Below, piece after piece: positions 26,007-35,464 of a stretch of DNA of 64,000 nucleotides. Position numbers and translations under genes: made by a program. Origin of the DNA: Aequorivita capsosiphonis DSM 23843 (GTDB lineage Bacteria; Bacteroidota; Bacteroidia; Flavobacteriales; Flavobacteriaceae); NCBI RefSeq assembly GCF_000429125.1, contig NZ_AUBG01000002.1:124001-188000 (forward strand), given 5' to 3'. The notes under the pieces were generated by a model that made no database searches, had not been told where the DNA came from, and saw nothing but the letters and a program-made list of their open reading frames with translations. Every line of letters begins with the position of its first letter. Position 1 is the stretch's first letter.

Positions 26007-27470
26007 TTAGCTCAACTTCAAACCATTAATATCGATTCCTAAAGCTTTTGCAACACCCATTCCATATTCCGGATCTGCTTTATAGCAATTGGCAATATGT
26101 CTTTCTTGAATAAATTTTTCGGCACCGCCAACTTCTGCAGCGGTATTGCTAAACAAAACCTGTTGTTTCTCTGGCGTTAAAAGCCTAAACAGATTGCCGG
26201 GTTGTGTGAAATAATCCTCATCTTCTCGGTGATCGTAATGAAATGCCGCACCTTCTAATTCCATCGCTGGTTCCGCAAATTCCTTTTGCTCTTGCCATTG
26301 TCCGTAGCTGTTAGGTTCATAATGAATTGTTGAACCTTCGTTGCCATCAACGCGCATGGCGCCATCTCTATGATGATTATGGAATGGGCATTTTGGTTTG
26401 TTTACGGGTATTTGATAATGGTTTACACCCAATCTATAACGTTGTGCATCTCCATATGAAAACAAACGTCCTTGTAACATTCTATCGGGAGAAAAGCCAA
26501 TTCCTGGAACCACATTTGCCGGATTAAATGCTGCCTGTTCCACCTGTGCGAAATAATTATCAGGGTTTCTATTCAGCTCCATTACCCCCACATCTATCAA
26601 AGGATAATCTCCATGTGGCCAAACCTTCGTCAAGTCGAAAGGATCAAAACGATAGGTTTTGGCATCGGCTTCAGGCATAACCTGAACTTTAAGTTCCCAT
26701 TTAGGGAAATCTTCATTTTTAATAGCGTTAAATAAATCCCGCTGATGACTCTCTCTGTCATTACCAATAAGTTCCTTGGACTCTTCATTGGTCAAATTTT
26801 CGATGCCCTGCATACATTTAAAGTGAAATTTCACCCAATGTCTTTCATTTGCAGCATTGATAAAACTAAAGGTATGGCTTCCAAAACCGTGCATATTTCT
26901 ATATGATTTCGGAATTCCCCTATCGCTCATTACAATAGTAACTTGATGCAATGCTTCTGGTAGCAAGGTCCAAAAATCCCAATTGTGGTTGGCGCTTCTA
27001 AGATTGGTTTGTGGATCGCGTTTTACCGCCTTGTTTAGGTCCGTAAATTTATACGGATCTTTCATAAAAAATACTGGCGTGTTATTTCCTGCTAAATCCC
27101 AATTGCCTTCTTCAGTATAAAACTTTAAGGCAAAACCACGGATATCCCTTTCTGCATCTGCCGCTCCACGCTCTCCAGCTACGGTTGAAAATCTAGCAAA
27201 CATTTCGGTTTTCTTACCTATTTCAGAAAATAACCTTGCTTTGGTGTATTTGGTAATGTCGTGTGTAACGGTAAAAGTTCCAAAGGCTCCTGATCCTTTT
27301 GCGTGCATTCTTCTTTCGGGAATTACCTCCCGGTCAAAATGCGCTAATTTTTCAAGAAACCAGAAATCTTCCAATAACAAAGGTCCATGTTTTCCTGCGG
27401 TCTTTACGTTTTGATTTTCGGCAATGGGCCTCCCTGAGACCGATGTAAGTTTTTTCTTTTCTTCCTCCAT
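26007..27470 (-). CDS. katA: Small-subunit (clade 3) catalase
   Basis: 487 residues, the usual size of the heme b, NADPH-binding clade. Catalytic His in [16 protein letters not shown] near residue 58, catalytic Asn in [12 protein letters not shown] near 131, and heme-ligand Tyr in [21 protein letters not shown] near residue 340. It decomposes hydrogen peroxide. The pairing with the HPII-type gene suggests either division of labour by growth phase or an oxidative-stress island; no shared promoter is visible, and the two genes are separated by the oppositely oriented small ORF. Confidence 0.95.
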   Translation of the reverse strand: MEEEKKKLTSVSGRPIAENQNVKTAGKHGPLLLEDFWFLEKLAHFDREVIPERRMHAKGSGAFGTFTVTHDITKYTKARLFSEIGKKTEMFARFSTVAGERGAADAERDIRGFALKFYTEEGNWDLAGNNTPVFFMKDPYKFTDLNKAVKRDPQTNLRSANHNWDFWTLLPEALHQVTIVMSDRGIPKSYRNMHGFGSHTFSFINAANERHWVKFHFKCMQGIENLTNEESKELIGNDRESHQRDLFNAIKNEDFPKWELKVQVMPEADAKTYRFDPFDLTKVWPHGDYPLIDVGVMELNRNPDNYFAQVEQAAFNPANVVPGIGFSPDRMLQGRLFSYGDAQRYRLGVNHYQIPVNKPKCPFHNHHRDGAMRVDGNEGSTIHYEPNSYGQWQEQKEFAEPAMELEGAAFHYDHREDEDYFTQPGNLFRLLTPEKQQVLFSNTAAEVGGAEKFIQERHIANCYKADPEYGMGVAKALGIDINGLKLS

Positions 27471-27820
27471 TTTGTTACAGTTGTTTACAGTATTAATTGA
27501 TTAGATTTAGTGTTTAAATTAATTTGAGTATTTGTTTAAAGTTTTATTGACGTTTTAAGCAGTCCAATTTAATATGGAAAGCACACTATGAGATACTTTA
27601 GCGCTACTTTTTAAAACCGAATGGGCAAAACGTGGCTCTTTACTTCATAAATTTAGAAGTGCCAATTAAACATTAAGCTAAAGATACTAATTATTGGGAA
27701 GAATGGGAATGTGAAAAACGAAGCTATTGCGATCTTCATATTCGTCTATTTCTGAAAACTAATATAATGCTATAAAACCTAAAATTTAACAAGAAAAAGT
27801 CTCTGAGAAGTATTGCATGT
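27471..27820. other. Gene-free stretch
   Basis: 350 bp between the small catalase start and the end of the SRAP gene. AT-rich with no ORF above 40 codons that looks coding, no strong hairpin and no TAnnTTTG box that I trust. It must contain the small catalase promoter on its left side. Confidence 0.5.
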
Positions 27821-28585
27821 TCAAAACACGAGCTCGTCATAAAGAACCTCGTCTGCAATAGTCTCCACATTCCCAGGATATGCTTTCCCTCGCAGTTTAG
27901 CAACTGTATGTGCCGCTAGTTCATCGTGAGGGTATTCCACAATCAATTCCTTTATTTTTTGAATGTCGAGATCATCATTGATTTTATCTAACCATCGATC
28001 TTCCAATTCTGTGGGCAAAATAACTGGCATTCTTGGAGCTTTTAATTTAGGATTGTTATGAATTTTTGCCATCATGGAATTTCCACTGGTAGTAACGATC
28101 GAAAATGTATTTAAAACTCCCCTAGTATCTGGATTTTTCCATTCACTCCATAATCCAGCGAGTGCCATTGGGTTTTTGTCTTTTCTGTAGATAAAGAAGG
28201 GATAGGTGTTTCCATCAAAATGGTGGTGTTCATAAAAACCATCTACATAAATGATGCATCTATTGTTTTTTGCGGAAGTTCGAAAGGATGATTTTTCAAA
28301 AATGGTCTCTCCCCTAGCATTTAATGTATTGTTCCATTGCTTTTTTAGATCATCTTCATTCTTCACCCAATGTGGAACCAAGCCCCAAGTTGAAACTTCT
28401 GGATAATTTGGTGATCTATCAGTGTATATAAGGAGTTCGGAATGGCTAAAACCGGAAGTGTGATAAAGGGGTAAATCGGTTAAGGGAATAAGTTTTTCAA
28501 GTATTTCTTCTATAGCTTGTGGATCGCCTTTTCGTCTTGCCCTGCTCAATTGTGATTCTAAACTCGCTTTAATATCGTAACACAA
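27821..28585 (-). CDS. SOS response-associated peptidase (SRAP/YedK/HMCES)
   Basis: 254 residues. Cys2 directly after the initiator Met (MCYDIK) is the catalytic nucleophile that cross-links to abasic sites in single-stranded DNA. The other active-site parts are WGLVPHW near residue 80, NARGETIFEKSSF near 115, IIYVDGFYEHHHF with the catalytic Glu, and MPVILPTE near residue 195 with the conserved segment before it. The protein shields abasic sites in ssDNA during replication. Here it stands alone, without the imuA/imuB-dnaE2 or lexA neighbours sometimes seen. Confidence 0.93.
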   Translation of the reverse strand: MCYDIKASLESQLSRARRKGDPQAIEEILEKLIPLTDLPLYHTSGFSHSELLIYTDRSPNYPEVSTWGLVPHWVKNEDDLKKQWNNTLNARGETIFEKSSFRTSAKNNRCIIYVDGFYEHHHFDGNTYPFFIYRKDKNPMALAGLWSEWKNPDTRGVLNTFSIVTTSGNSMMAKIHNNPKLKAPRMPVILPTELEDRWLDKINDDLDIQKIKELIVEYPHDELAAHTVAKLRGKAYPGNVETIADEVLYDELVF

Positions 28586-28656
28586 AGTATTATTTGTTTA
28601 GATTTTTAATAGATTTATCAAAAGAGTTGAAACCTGAGATTTCTCTATTACCGATT

Positions 28657-28953
28657 TTATTTCGTGAACTCAAAACCAATTTCTTTAGGCATTATATGAA
28701 GCGCCCTCAAATCTCTTTTTACCTCAATTTGATGCCATAGATTGGCCGGTACTACTAAACTGTCCCCTTCAGCTAATACATGATCCTTATCATCAAAGCG
28801 TATAACACACTCACCTTCTATAACTACAAGTATGGATTCATGAGACGCCTTGTGTTTAGGCAAAAATTGCCCCGAATCTCCGCTCATTTGCTTTATTCTC
28901 AAGTTTTCACCATCTTCCAAAAGCTTTACTTTTGGATTGCTTATCATCGTCAT
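28657..28953 (-). CDS. Small cupin-domain protein
   Basis: 98 residues, single cupin barrel. Motif 1 is HKASHESILVVIEGECVIRF (residues ~34-53) and motif 2 is GDSLVVPANLWHQIEV (~63-78), giving a metal site from His and Glu residues. Without other domains it could be a small oxygenase, an isomerase or a sensor; the substrate cannot be told. The preceding gene-free space (28954-29136) lacks a recognisable regulator site. Confidence 0.8.
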   Translation of the reverse strand: MTMISNPKVKLLEDGENLRIKQMSGDSGQFLPKHKASHESILVVIEGECVIRFDDKDHVLAEGDSLVVPANLWHQIEVKRDLRALHIMPKEIGFEFTK

Positions 28954-29136
28954 AATAAAATATAATTTTTAAATGATTGTAATTAAATGAACTAAACATA
29001 AAGATAACCAAATGATTTTTTCTTAAGCAATTTACCCTTGCAGATCTTAAAGCTTCCATCGGTATGAAATTGATAAAATTCCTGCTATACCCAATCAGAA
29101 GCAATAGTTTATATAATTGAAGCTTTGCAGGTTCAA

Positions 29137-30366
29137 TTACAATTGACCGTTATACTTTTCTTTTAAATTCCTCAGCTTTTTTCTCGGCATTGAAAATCGA
29201 AAGCTTGTTTTTTTATCGGTTGAAGTAACCTCCATTTTGCCACCATGAGCTTTGGCAATTTCCGAAGAAATATATAGTCCTAAGCCTAATCCCGATTTGT
29301 TATTAGCGGAATTGGTTGTGAAAAAAGGTCTAAAAAGATTGAGCATTTTCTTTTCCGGAATTTTTTTACCTGAATTTGAAACGAGGATTGAAAAGATACC
29401 TTTCTCCGATTTCACCTCTGTAAAAATGGGTTTGTCAACAGCCCCGTGTTTCATCGCATTTCCTAAAAGATTAGAATACAGCTGACTTATTCTATTGATA
29501 TCACATTCAACCTCTTCGTCTAATTCAATACTTAGATTGATTTCGTGATTGAGGTCAATGGTTTTAATCTCTTTCGATATTTGTTTTATCGATTTTTTTA
29601 GTGCTTGATTGTTATTTTCAAGATCCAATTGAATTCCCTCGCCCAGATGGCCCTTCGCAAAATCCAATAAGTTATCGATAAGCTCTTGCATCCTGTATGA
29701 AGTGGCCTTTATGGTACTAGCTTGTCTATTTGCCAATTCCGGAAGGTCCATTTGCAAAAGAACGTCGGCACACATTCGGGTTGTGCTAACAGGATTACGC
29801 AAATCGTGTCCTAAAACCGCGATAAAAGTTTCCCGCAATTCCCCAATATGTCTTTCTTGTCTAAGACTTTCAGTTAATTCTCTAACTTCCTGTAAGGCAT
29901 CTAAATGAAATGAAATTAATTGAGTATAAAGCACAAACAACTCCCTTGTTTCCTTATTGTCAATTTTAGCGGGTTCTGGGTCTATAGCACAAAGAGTTCC
30001 AAAAAAACTTCCATCTTTTCTGAAAATAGGGTATGAAATATAGCTCTGAAAACCGTATTGTAAAGGTGTACGATGATTGCAAAACACATCGCTTTTGGCA
30101 ACCTCTTCTATTATAATGGGGTTATGATGTTGCCTTATTTCGTTGCAGAGTGTTGTTTCCAAAACCAATTCATCTCCCGATTCCAACCCGAAGTTAATGT
30201 CGTCTTTGGACATACAGGTTATCCATTTTTCATCTGTAACTCTGGCAACGGCAGAAAACCGCATCCCTGTAATTTTACAGATAACGTTTAAGATTGACGG
30301 GATTGCACTTATTTGAACAATATCCGCAATGTCCTTATGCAAATCAGGATTTAATCTGTTTTTCAT
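29137..30366 (-). CDS. Soluble GAF-domain sensor histidine kinase
   Basis: 409 residues. No membrane segment, so it senses a cytoplasmic signal. A GAF domain fills residues ~20-165 (CKITGMRFSAVARVTDEKW...CSK and later YISYPIFRKDGSFFGTLCAID). The HisKA segment has the phospho-acceptor His in FIAVLGHDLRNPVSTTR near residue 185. The ATPase domain shows the N box (NLLGNAMKHG) and G boxes (GLGLGLYISSEIAKAHGG). No response-regulator gene is adjacent, so its partner is elsewhere. The GAF type resembles those in kinases and cyclases that bind small molecules or chromophores; no chromophore Cys stands out. Confidence 0.9.
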   Translation of the reverse strand: MKNRLNPDLHKDIADIVQISAIPSILNVICKITGMRFSAVARVTDEKWITCMSKDDINFGLESGDELVLETTLCNEIRQHHNPIIIEEVAKSDVFCNHRTPLQYGFQSYISYPIFRKDGSFFGTLCAIDPEPAKIDNKETRELFVLYTQLISFHLDALQEVRELTESLRQERHIGELRETFIAVLGHDLRNPVSTTRMCADVLLQMDLPELANRQASTIKATSYRMQELIDNLLDFAKGHLGEGIQLDLENNNQALKKSIKQISKEIKTIDLNHEINLSIELDEEVECDINRISQLYSNLLGNAMKHGAVDKPIFTEVKSEKGIFSILVSNSGKKIPEKKMLNLFRPFFTTNSANNKSGLGLGLYISSEIAKAHGGKMEVTSTDKKTSFRFSMPRKKLRNLKEKYNGQL

Positions 30367-30435
30367 TATTGGTAGGTTGAAGAATTAAAGATAGGGATTA
30401 TTTTGTTAATTGGTTTTCCGCTAAACGCCTTGAAG

Positions 30436-30963
30436 TTACAGAATGCTACGTTTTATTTGCTCGGAAACTTGAATACTGATTTTCTCGTTTTTATAAACTT
30501 CGTGCGCTCCATCTTTTATAATTTCCAATTCTAAATTTAGACTGGCTATCCATTCTTCCTTTGGACTAAATGTATCTTTTTCACCGAATAATAGATGGAT
30601 TTTACAATCTGGTTTTTCGGTTTCATATCTTAATCGCGTTGACGAAAGAGCATAAAGATTAATAATATTTAGTCCGTTTAAGCCTGCTTTCCAGGCTATG
30701 GTTCCCCCAATACTAAATGCAAGAATATGAACTGGGGCTTTTTCCAGCTTAACAAGATTTTCAACAGCAGTTTTAATTCCATAGTTGATAAAATGGGCAT
30801 GGATTTGTTTTTCGTTTAAAGCTGTAGATTCAATTCCTGCTAGTTTACAAGAATCATAAATTTTTAATTCAAAATGAGGTTCTAGTAAAACCTTATACTG
30901 ATCCAGCCAAGATGAATCTGCTAATCCCCATAAATCTGTCAGTATGATAAGTTTTGATTTCAC
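30436..30963 (-). CDS. Alpha/beta-fold hydrolase
   Basis: 175 residues, shorter than most hydrolases of this fold. The nucleophile elbow is AFSIGGT near residue 83, after the strand VHILAF. The Asp is probably in LLFGEKDTFSPKEEW near 128 and the His in KDGAHEVYK near residue 155. It has no signal peptide and its lid region is minimal. Ester or thioester substrates are likely but unspecified. It sits 69 bp upstream of the histidine kinase on the same strand. Confidence 0.75.
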   Translation of the reverse strand: MKSKLIILTDLWGLADSSWLDQYKVLLEPHFELKIYDSCKLAGIESTALNEKQIHAHFINYGIKTAVENLVKLEKAPVHILAFSIGGTIAWKAGLNGLNIINLYALSSTRLRYETEKPDCKIHLLFGEKDTFSPKEEWIASLNLELEIIKDGAHEVYKNEKISIQVSEQIKRSIL

Positions 30964-31293
30964 TTATAAGGTTTTAATAGCTAAAGTTTAAAAGAATTAG
31001 AAAGGAAGCAATAAACAACTACTTTTTGGATAAACAAAAAACGGAAGCGCTTTTGTCTATTTTTCGAAAAGTAATTTGATTTCCTGAATTTCCTCTCAGG
31101 CTTATTGCTTTTACCAACATCCTCCCAAATGCCCAACCCACGTAAATCCTTTTCACTCAAAGAGCTTAGCCTTACATGTGGTTGGGTTGAATTATTTCTC
31201 GAGTTCTATTGATGTGAATACTTTTAATTAAACACTTCCAATTAACCCTGCATTAATGAGTATTTTTGCCTATTCTATTATTTAAAAGGAAAT
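30964..31293. other. Gene-free stretch with two possible RNA hairpins
   Basis: 330 bp. A CCTGA...TCAGG hairpin lies near 31083-31100. A longer stem pairs CCCAACCCAC (31132-31141) with GTGGTTGGG (31178-31186) across 36 nt. These precede the ABC exporter by about 100 bp and could form an ncRNA or a leader; I do not match them to a known riboswitch. Confidence 0.35.
31261..31268 (+). promoter_or_regulatory. -7 promoter box for the ABC exporter
   Basis: TATTTTTG matches TAnnTTTG and sits 25-33 bp upstream of the exporter ATG. No -33 element is visible. Confidence 0.55.
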
Positions 31294-33066
31294 ATGCAAC
31301 ATTTTAAAGAGACCACAAAAAACAAAGACAAATCAAAGCCAAAAGTTACGATGCTTCAAGCTTTCAGAACTATAATTTGGCCCAGGCGAAATTTAGTTTT
31401 TATCGGCTTAATTTTGATCGTTCTTAGAAGTTTGTCTGGGTTGGTTTTACCGTGGCAAAGTAAAGTGTTACTTGATGATGTGGTTCCCAATAAAGATTAC
31501 TCCCAACTCTATACCCTAATTATCATAGTGATAAGCGCTATAACAGTGCAGGCGGTAACCTCGTTTTTACTCACTAGAATCTTAAGCGTACAAGCGCAGT
31601 ATTTAATAAGTGAATTGCGATCTCAAGTACAGAAAAAAGTACTTTCATTACCTATCAGTTTTTTCGACAACACCAAATCTGGCGCGCTGGTTTCAAGAAT
31701 TATGACCGATGTGGAAGGCGTTAGAAACCTTATAGGTACAGGCTTAGTGCAACTGGTAGGCGGTTCCTTTACAGCTATAGTGTCCTTAATTATCTTAATA
31801 AAATTAAATGCTTGGATGACGCTTTTTGTATTTGTGCCCTTGTCCATATTTGGCATTATAGCCCTAAAAGCTTTTAAATTTATCAGACCAATTTTTAGAT
31901 CCCGTGGTAAAATCAATGCTGAAGTTACCGGAAGATTAACCGAAACCCTTTCGGGAGTTCGTGTTATTAAAGCCTTTAATTCCGAAGAACAAGAAAATAT
32001 CGTTTTTGAAAAAGGGGTTGACAGATTATATCAAAACGTAAAAAAGAGTTTAACGGCAACCGCCTTGATGACGAGCTCTTCCACATTTTTAATTGGAGTA
32101 GCCACAACAGGAATTATGGGAATGGGTGGTTATTATATGATGATTGGCGAAATGACCACTGGAGATTTTCTTTTCTTCACTTTAATCCTTGGGTTTATGA
32201 TTGCTCCAATTATTCAAATGAGCAATATAGGAAGTCAGCTAACCGAGGCCTTAGCTGGTTTGGATAGAACGGAAGAACTTATGAATATGACGGCGGAAGA
32301 AGATAACCAAGACAGAGATATTCAGCTAGAAACCCTAAAAGGTGATATTGAATTCGATGATGTTTCCTTTTCCTATGAAGAAGGGAAGCAAATTTTGCAC
32401 AACATTAATTTCAAGGCACCAGCGGGTTCTGTAACGGCTTTAGTGGGAAGTTCAGGTTCTGGAAAATCTACTATTGCTGGTCTTTCGGCTACCTTCTTAA
32501 CGCCACAATCAGGAAAAGTTACTATTGATAATCAAGATTTATCACAAGTTAAACTAAGCAGCTACCGTCAATATTTAGGCGTGGTTTTACAGGATGAATT
32601 TTTATTTGAAGGAAGTATTCGTGAAAACATCATGTTCCCAAGACCCAATGCCACTGAAGCAGAAGTGCAAAACGCAGTAAATGCAGCTTATGTAAACGAA
32701 TTTACGGATAGGTTTGACGAAGGCTTGGATACTTTAATTGGGGAGAGGGGCGTAAAACTTTCTGGCGGACAAAGACAGCGTTTGGCCATTGCTCGCGCTA
32801 TTTTAGCAAACCCAAAAATTATCATTTTAGACGAAGCCACTTCAAGTCTAGATACCCAAAGTGAGGCTTTAATTCAAAAGAGTTTAGCCCAATTGATTAA
32901 AGACAGAACCACGATTGTTATTGCACACCGTTTAAGTACCATTAGAAAGGCAGATCAAATTTTAGTGATTGAAGCCGGACATATAGTAGAACGTGGCAAC
33001 CATGACCAGTTGATTGCTAAGGAAGGTAGGTATTATGAATTGTATACCTATCAAGCGAAGATTTAA
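31294..33066 (+). CDS. ABC exporter, fused permease and ATPase (MsbA-like)
   Basis: 590 residues, a half transporter that works as a homodimer. Six membrane helices span residues ~20-320. The nucleotide-binding domain (from ~345) has Walker A GSSGSGKST near residue 390, Q-loop VVLQDEF near 432, signature LSGGQRQRLAIARAI near 492, Walker B IIILDEATSSLD near 512 and the switch His in IVIAHRLSTIRKADQ near 545. It exports a lipid, glycolipid or drug. It is divergent from the hydrolase-kinase genes and is followed by a GC-rich REP-like segment. Confidence 0.92.
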   Translation: MQHFKETTKNKDKSKPKVTMLQAFRTIIWPRRNLVFIGLILIVLRSLSGLVLPWQSKVLLDDVVPNKDYSQLYTLIIIVISAITVQAVTSFLLTRILSVQAQYLISELRSQVQKKVLSLPISFFDNTKSGALVSRIMTDVEGVRNLIGTGLVQLVGGSFTAIVSLIILIKLNAWMTLFVFVPLSIFGIIALKAFKFIRPIFRSRGKINAEVTGRLTETLSGVRVIKAFNSEEQENIVFEKGVDRLYQNVKKSLTATALMTSSSTFLIGVATTGIMGMGGYYMMIGEMTTGDFLFFTLILGFMIAPIIQMSNIGSQLTEALAGLDRTEELMNMTAEEDNQDRDIQLETLKGDIEFDDVSFSYEEGKQILHNINFKAPAGSVTALVGSSGSGKSTIAGLSATFLTPQSGKVTIDNQDLSQVKLSSYRQYLGVVLQDEFLFEGSIRENIMFPRPNATEAEVQNAVNAAYVNEFTDRFDEGLDTLIGERGVKLSGGQRQRLAIARAILANPKIIILDEATSSLDTQSEALIQKSLAQLIKDRTTIVIAHRLSTIRKADQILVIEAGHIVERGNHDQLIAKEGRYYELYTYQAKI

Positions 33067-33126
33067 GGGATTAACTTACTGTGAGGACACGGACGGGACG
33101 CCTGCCCCAGCGGGGAATATTACAGA

Positions 33127-33705
33127 TTAATCCATTTCCACTACTACAAGCCCAAAATCATTAGTGCTTTTGATTGTAATTGAAGAAATTTTGAGGTCTT
33201 CAATAAGCATTAAGTTTCCGGTTTCCAGTATATAATTATCATTCATAAGATGTAAATGGATAGTACCAGAAGTAGCGGATAAGAATAAATTCTTGCAAGT
33301 CTTTTTAGGTTTTAGCGTATAATTCTTAGTCGCCAAACTCGAAATATGATATAACTCGCTGTGCTTTTTACCTTTGGTCATCACATTAAAATCTGTGCAG
33401 GTGCCAATGGCTGAGGTTTTCCAATCTCCACTAAATTCATCTACATCAAAAGGTTTTAGATGCTTGCTGTAATGTTCTTCATGAGTAATATTTATTTCTC
33501 CTTCCAAAATCATAAGCTTACGGTCTATACCCGGCAAGGCAGTAAAAGTAGATTCTTCAACTTCTACTTTTGCCTTACTTATCCGTAACTCAAAATTGAG
33601 CGCTGCATACGAAGCCGTGGCAGGGAATATATAAAGTTGCGTAGTGCTGCCGCCAGACCATTGACTGGTGTGGAAATGTTGAAGGGAGAAGATTGTTGTT
33701 TTCAA
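33127..33705 (-). CDS. hutD: HutD/Ves family protein
   Basis: 192 residues, a bicupin-like beta fold. Recognisable parts are WSGGSTTQLYIFPATASYAALNFELRIS near the N-terminus and STFTALPGIDRKLMILEGEINI near residue 55. HutD proteins lie in histidine-utilisation loci in Proteobacteria and are thought to sense or bind urocanate-like ligands; the role in Flavobacteria is inferred only. The hutH gene is 28 kb away, so no operon links them. Confidence 0.8.
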   Translation of the reverse strand: MKTTIFSLQHFHTSQWSGGSTTQLYIFPATASYAALNFELRISKAKVEVEESTFTALPGIDRKLMILEGEINITHEEHYSKHLKPFDVDEFSGDWKTSAIGTCTDFNVMTKGKKHSELYHISSLATKNYTLKPKKTCKNLFLSATSGTIHLHLMNDNYILETGNLMLIEDLKISSITIKSTNDFGLVVVEMD

Positions 33706-33870
33706 AAAGTGAAGGTTGTTTTGTGAGATAAAGATAGGATAATTTGGGGATGGTTTTTATAGGTTGATGTAATTATCAGCAAACGTGTGGGACGCCGACA
33801 CTTGCAAAGTATTTAATCTTTTCCGGGTTAATTCCCCGAGGCTCTGCCTCGCATTGTTTTTTTTATGGAA

Positions 33871-33906
33871 CCTGCCCGTCCGGTTCACCCGCCGTAGAAG
33901 GGCAGG
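33871..33906. repeat. GC-rich REP-like hairpin
   Basis: CCTGCCCGTC (33871-33880) pairs with GAAGGGCAGG (33897-33906), 9 of 10 bp. It contains CCCGCCGTAGAAGGG, related to CCCGCCGTAGGAGGG near 14053. The GC content stands out from the surroundings. Confidence 0.7.
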
Positions 33907-33940
33907 CTGGTTTGGAGTTTGTTTTTTGGTATTTTATTAG

Positions 33941-35464
33941 CTACCTTCTGTTATAATTATTAGAAAAACCTACCATATGCACTCCAATAACAAGTTGGGA
34001 AAACAATTTATATCTATTACATACATTTTCGCATATTGATGACTGGTTCTGTGTATTGCACTGTCCATTACTTAGACAAAAATTAAGATCGTTAGCATTT
34101 TCTATAGTGCTATTCATATTTAAAGCAGCCGCCCCCATATAATAGTTACCTCTTCCTATGTGGGTTTGAAATGAGAATGTTTTAGAGACATTTTCAAATT
34201 GTCCGTATTCATTTGTTTCCATCGCATAGCCTCTGTATGCTTCTCTATTTACTTTTATACCATCATACCGAAGTATGGGGCCGTTTCTATAACTCAAATT
34301 CAAATCTTTTTGATACATCAAATATCCACCGTCTATTGCAACTATTTTTTGTTGAAAATTATTAGCATCATTCACATATCTTAAAGTGGGATTCGGATCT
34401 AAATATTTATTATAATATGGATCTATTATTATTTTTAAATCTTCATCACCAAAATCCCCCATTATCAGATCATTATTTACGCTAAGCTTTGTTCCTTGAG
34501 GCACACAGATTGTCAAACCTGAATGTAGATCTTCATAAATGTCATATTTAAATTGAAGGTAATTGGTGTTATTCATCATGGAATAACCATTTATTATTTG
34601 TTGAAGTCCGGCTGGATCATCAATGGTGTACATCATTTCTTCAACCGATCTAACCTTTGTTTTAATAAACTTAAATTGACCGTATTCAATATAATCAACA
34701 TGGCTCTCTTCTAATAAATTTTCCGAAGCAAATGAAACCTTAGCACCGGTTCCGCAATTTAAAGAGTGTGGAAATGATTCATTGGAATTGAGCAATGTAG
34801 CCAGTCTATCAGCTTTTACGCCCCAACTAATGGAACTAGCCCCCTCTTCCAAACCGCCATCTGCAATTCCAACTAAATTGCCGTTGCCGTCAATTATTGG
34901 GGAGCCAGAAAAACCCGGTAATAACGAACCATCTAGATAAAATATTTCAATGGAAGGGTTTGGCCTTTTACAAATATTTAGGGCGTCCTTGATTGTTTTA
35001 GATAGGAGACCTTCAAGCTTTCCATTTGAATTATATCCAAGTCTTAATGTTCTATCTATTATAGAATTTAAATTACCCTTTCCATTGTACCCCATAGTAT
35101 AGAGACTGGAATTTATTTGGGGTGAACTATTAATGTTTGAGATAATTGTTAAATTATTTGAGGCCGATTCAAGTTCAAGAAGTACGAGATCGTGCTCCTT
35201 TAGCACCTTAAGGACCTTGGCACTCTTGACGTCATTTGCAAGGGTAATCTCAATTTTAGAGAAATTATCAATTACGTGTAATGTTGTGACCACCCAATTT
35301 TTATTTTTCCATAAAAATCCTGTACCAATATTACGTCCACTTTCAATTCTAACAATAGCACTCTTCAAGTTTTCGATGGTTGTATTTGAAGGTTGTGCGC
35401 TCGATAAAAAGGATATAAAAAGCAGTAATTGAAAAACGATTATTTTCTTTAAGTTATTCCTCAT
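33941..35464 (-). CDS. Secreted trypsin-like serine protease with unknown C-terminal half
   Basis: 507 residues. Signal peptide at 1-24 (LLLFISFLSSAQ). Residues ~28-240 are a chymotrypsin-fold protease: catalytic His in VVTTLHVIDN, Asp in HDLVLLEL, Ser in LLPGFSGSPIIDGNG near residue 187. The C-terminal 260 residues have no domain I recognise; they are Tyr/Asn-rich, with a pair of Cys in CLSNGQC and CENVC. It overlaps the 3' end of the upstream membrane-protein gene by 11 bp, so the two are co-translated. The pair is likely a unit: a membrane protein plus a periplasmic protease. Confidence 0.8.
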   Translation of the reverse strand: MRNNLKKIIVFQLLLFISFLSSAQPSNTTIENLKSAIVRIESGRNIGTGFLWKNKNWVVTTLHVIDNFSKIEITLANDVKSAKVLKVLKEHDLVLLELESASNNLTIISNINSSPQINSSLYTMGYNGKGNLNSIIDRTLRLGYNSNGKLEGLLSKTIKDALNICKRPNPSIEIFYLDGSLLPGFSGSPIIDGNGNLVGIADGGLEEGASSISWGVKADRLATLLNSNESFPHSLNCGTGAKVSFASENLLEESHVDYIEYGQFKFIKTKVRSVEEMMYTIDDPAGLQQIINGYSMMNNTNYLQFKYDIYEDLHSGLTICVPQGTKLSVNNDLIMGDFGDEDLKIIIDPYYNKYLDPNPTLRYVNDANNFQQKIVAIDGGYLMYQKDLNLSYRNGPILRYDGIKVNREAYRGYAMETNEYGQFENVSKTFSFQTHIGRGNYYMGAAALNMNSTIENANDLNFCLSNGQCNTQNQSSICENVCNRYKLFSQLVIGVHMVGFSNNYNRR

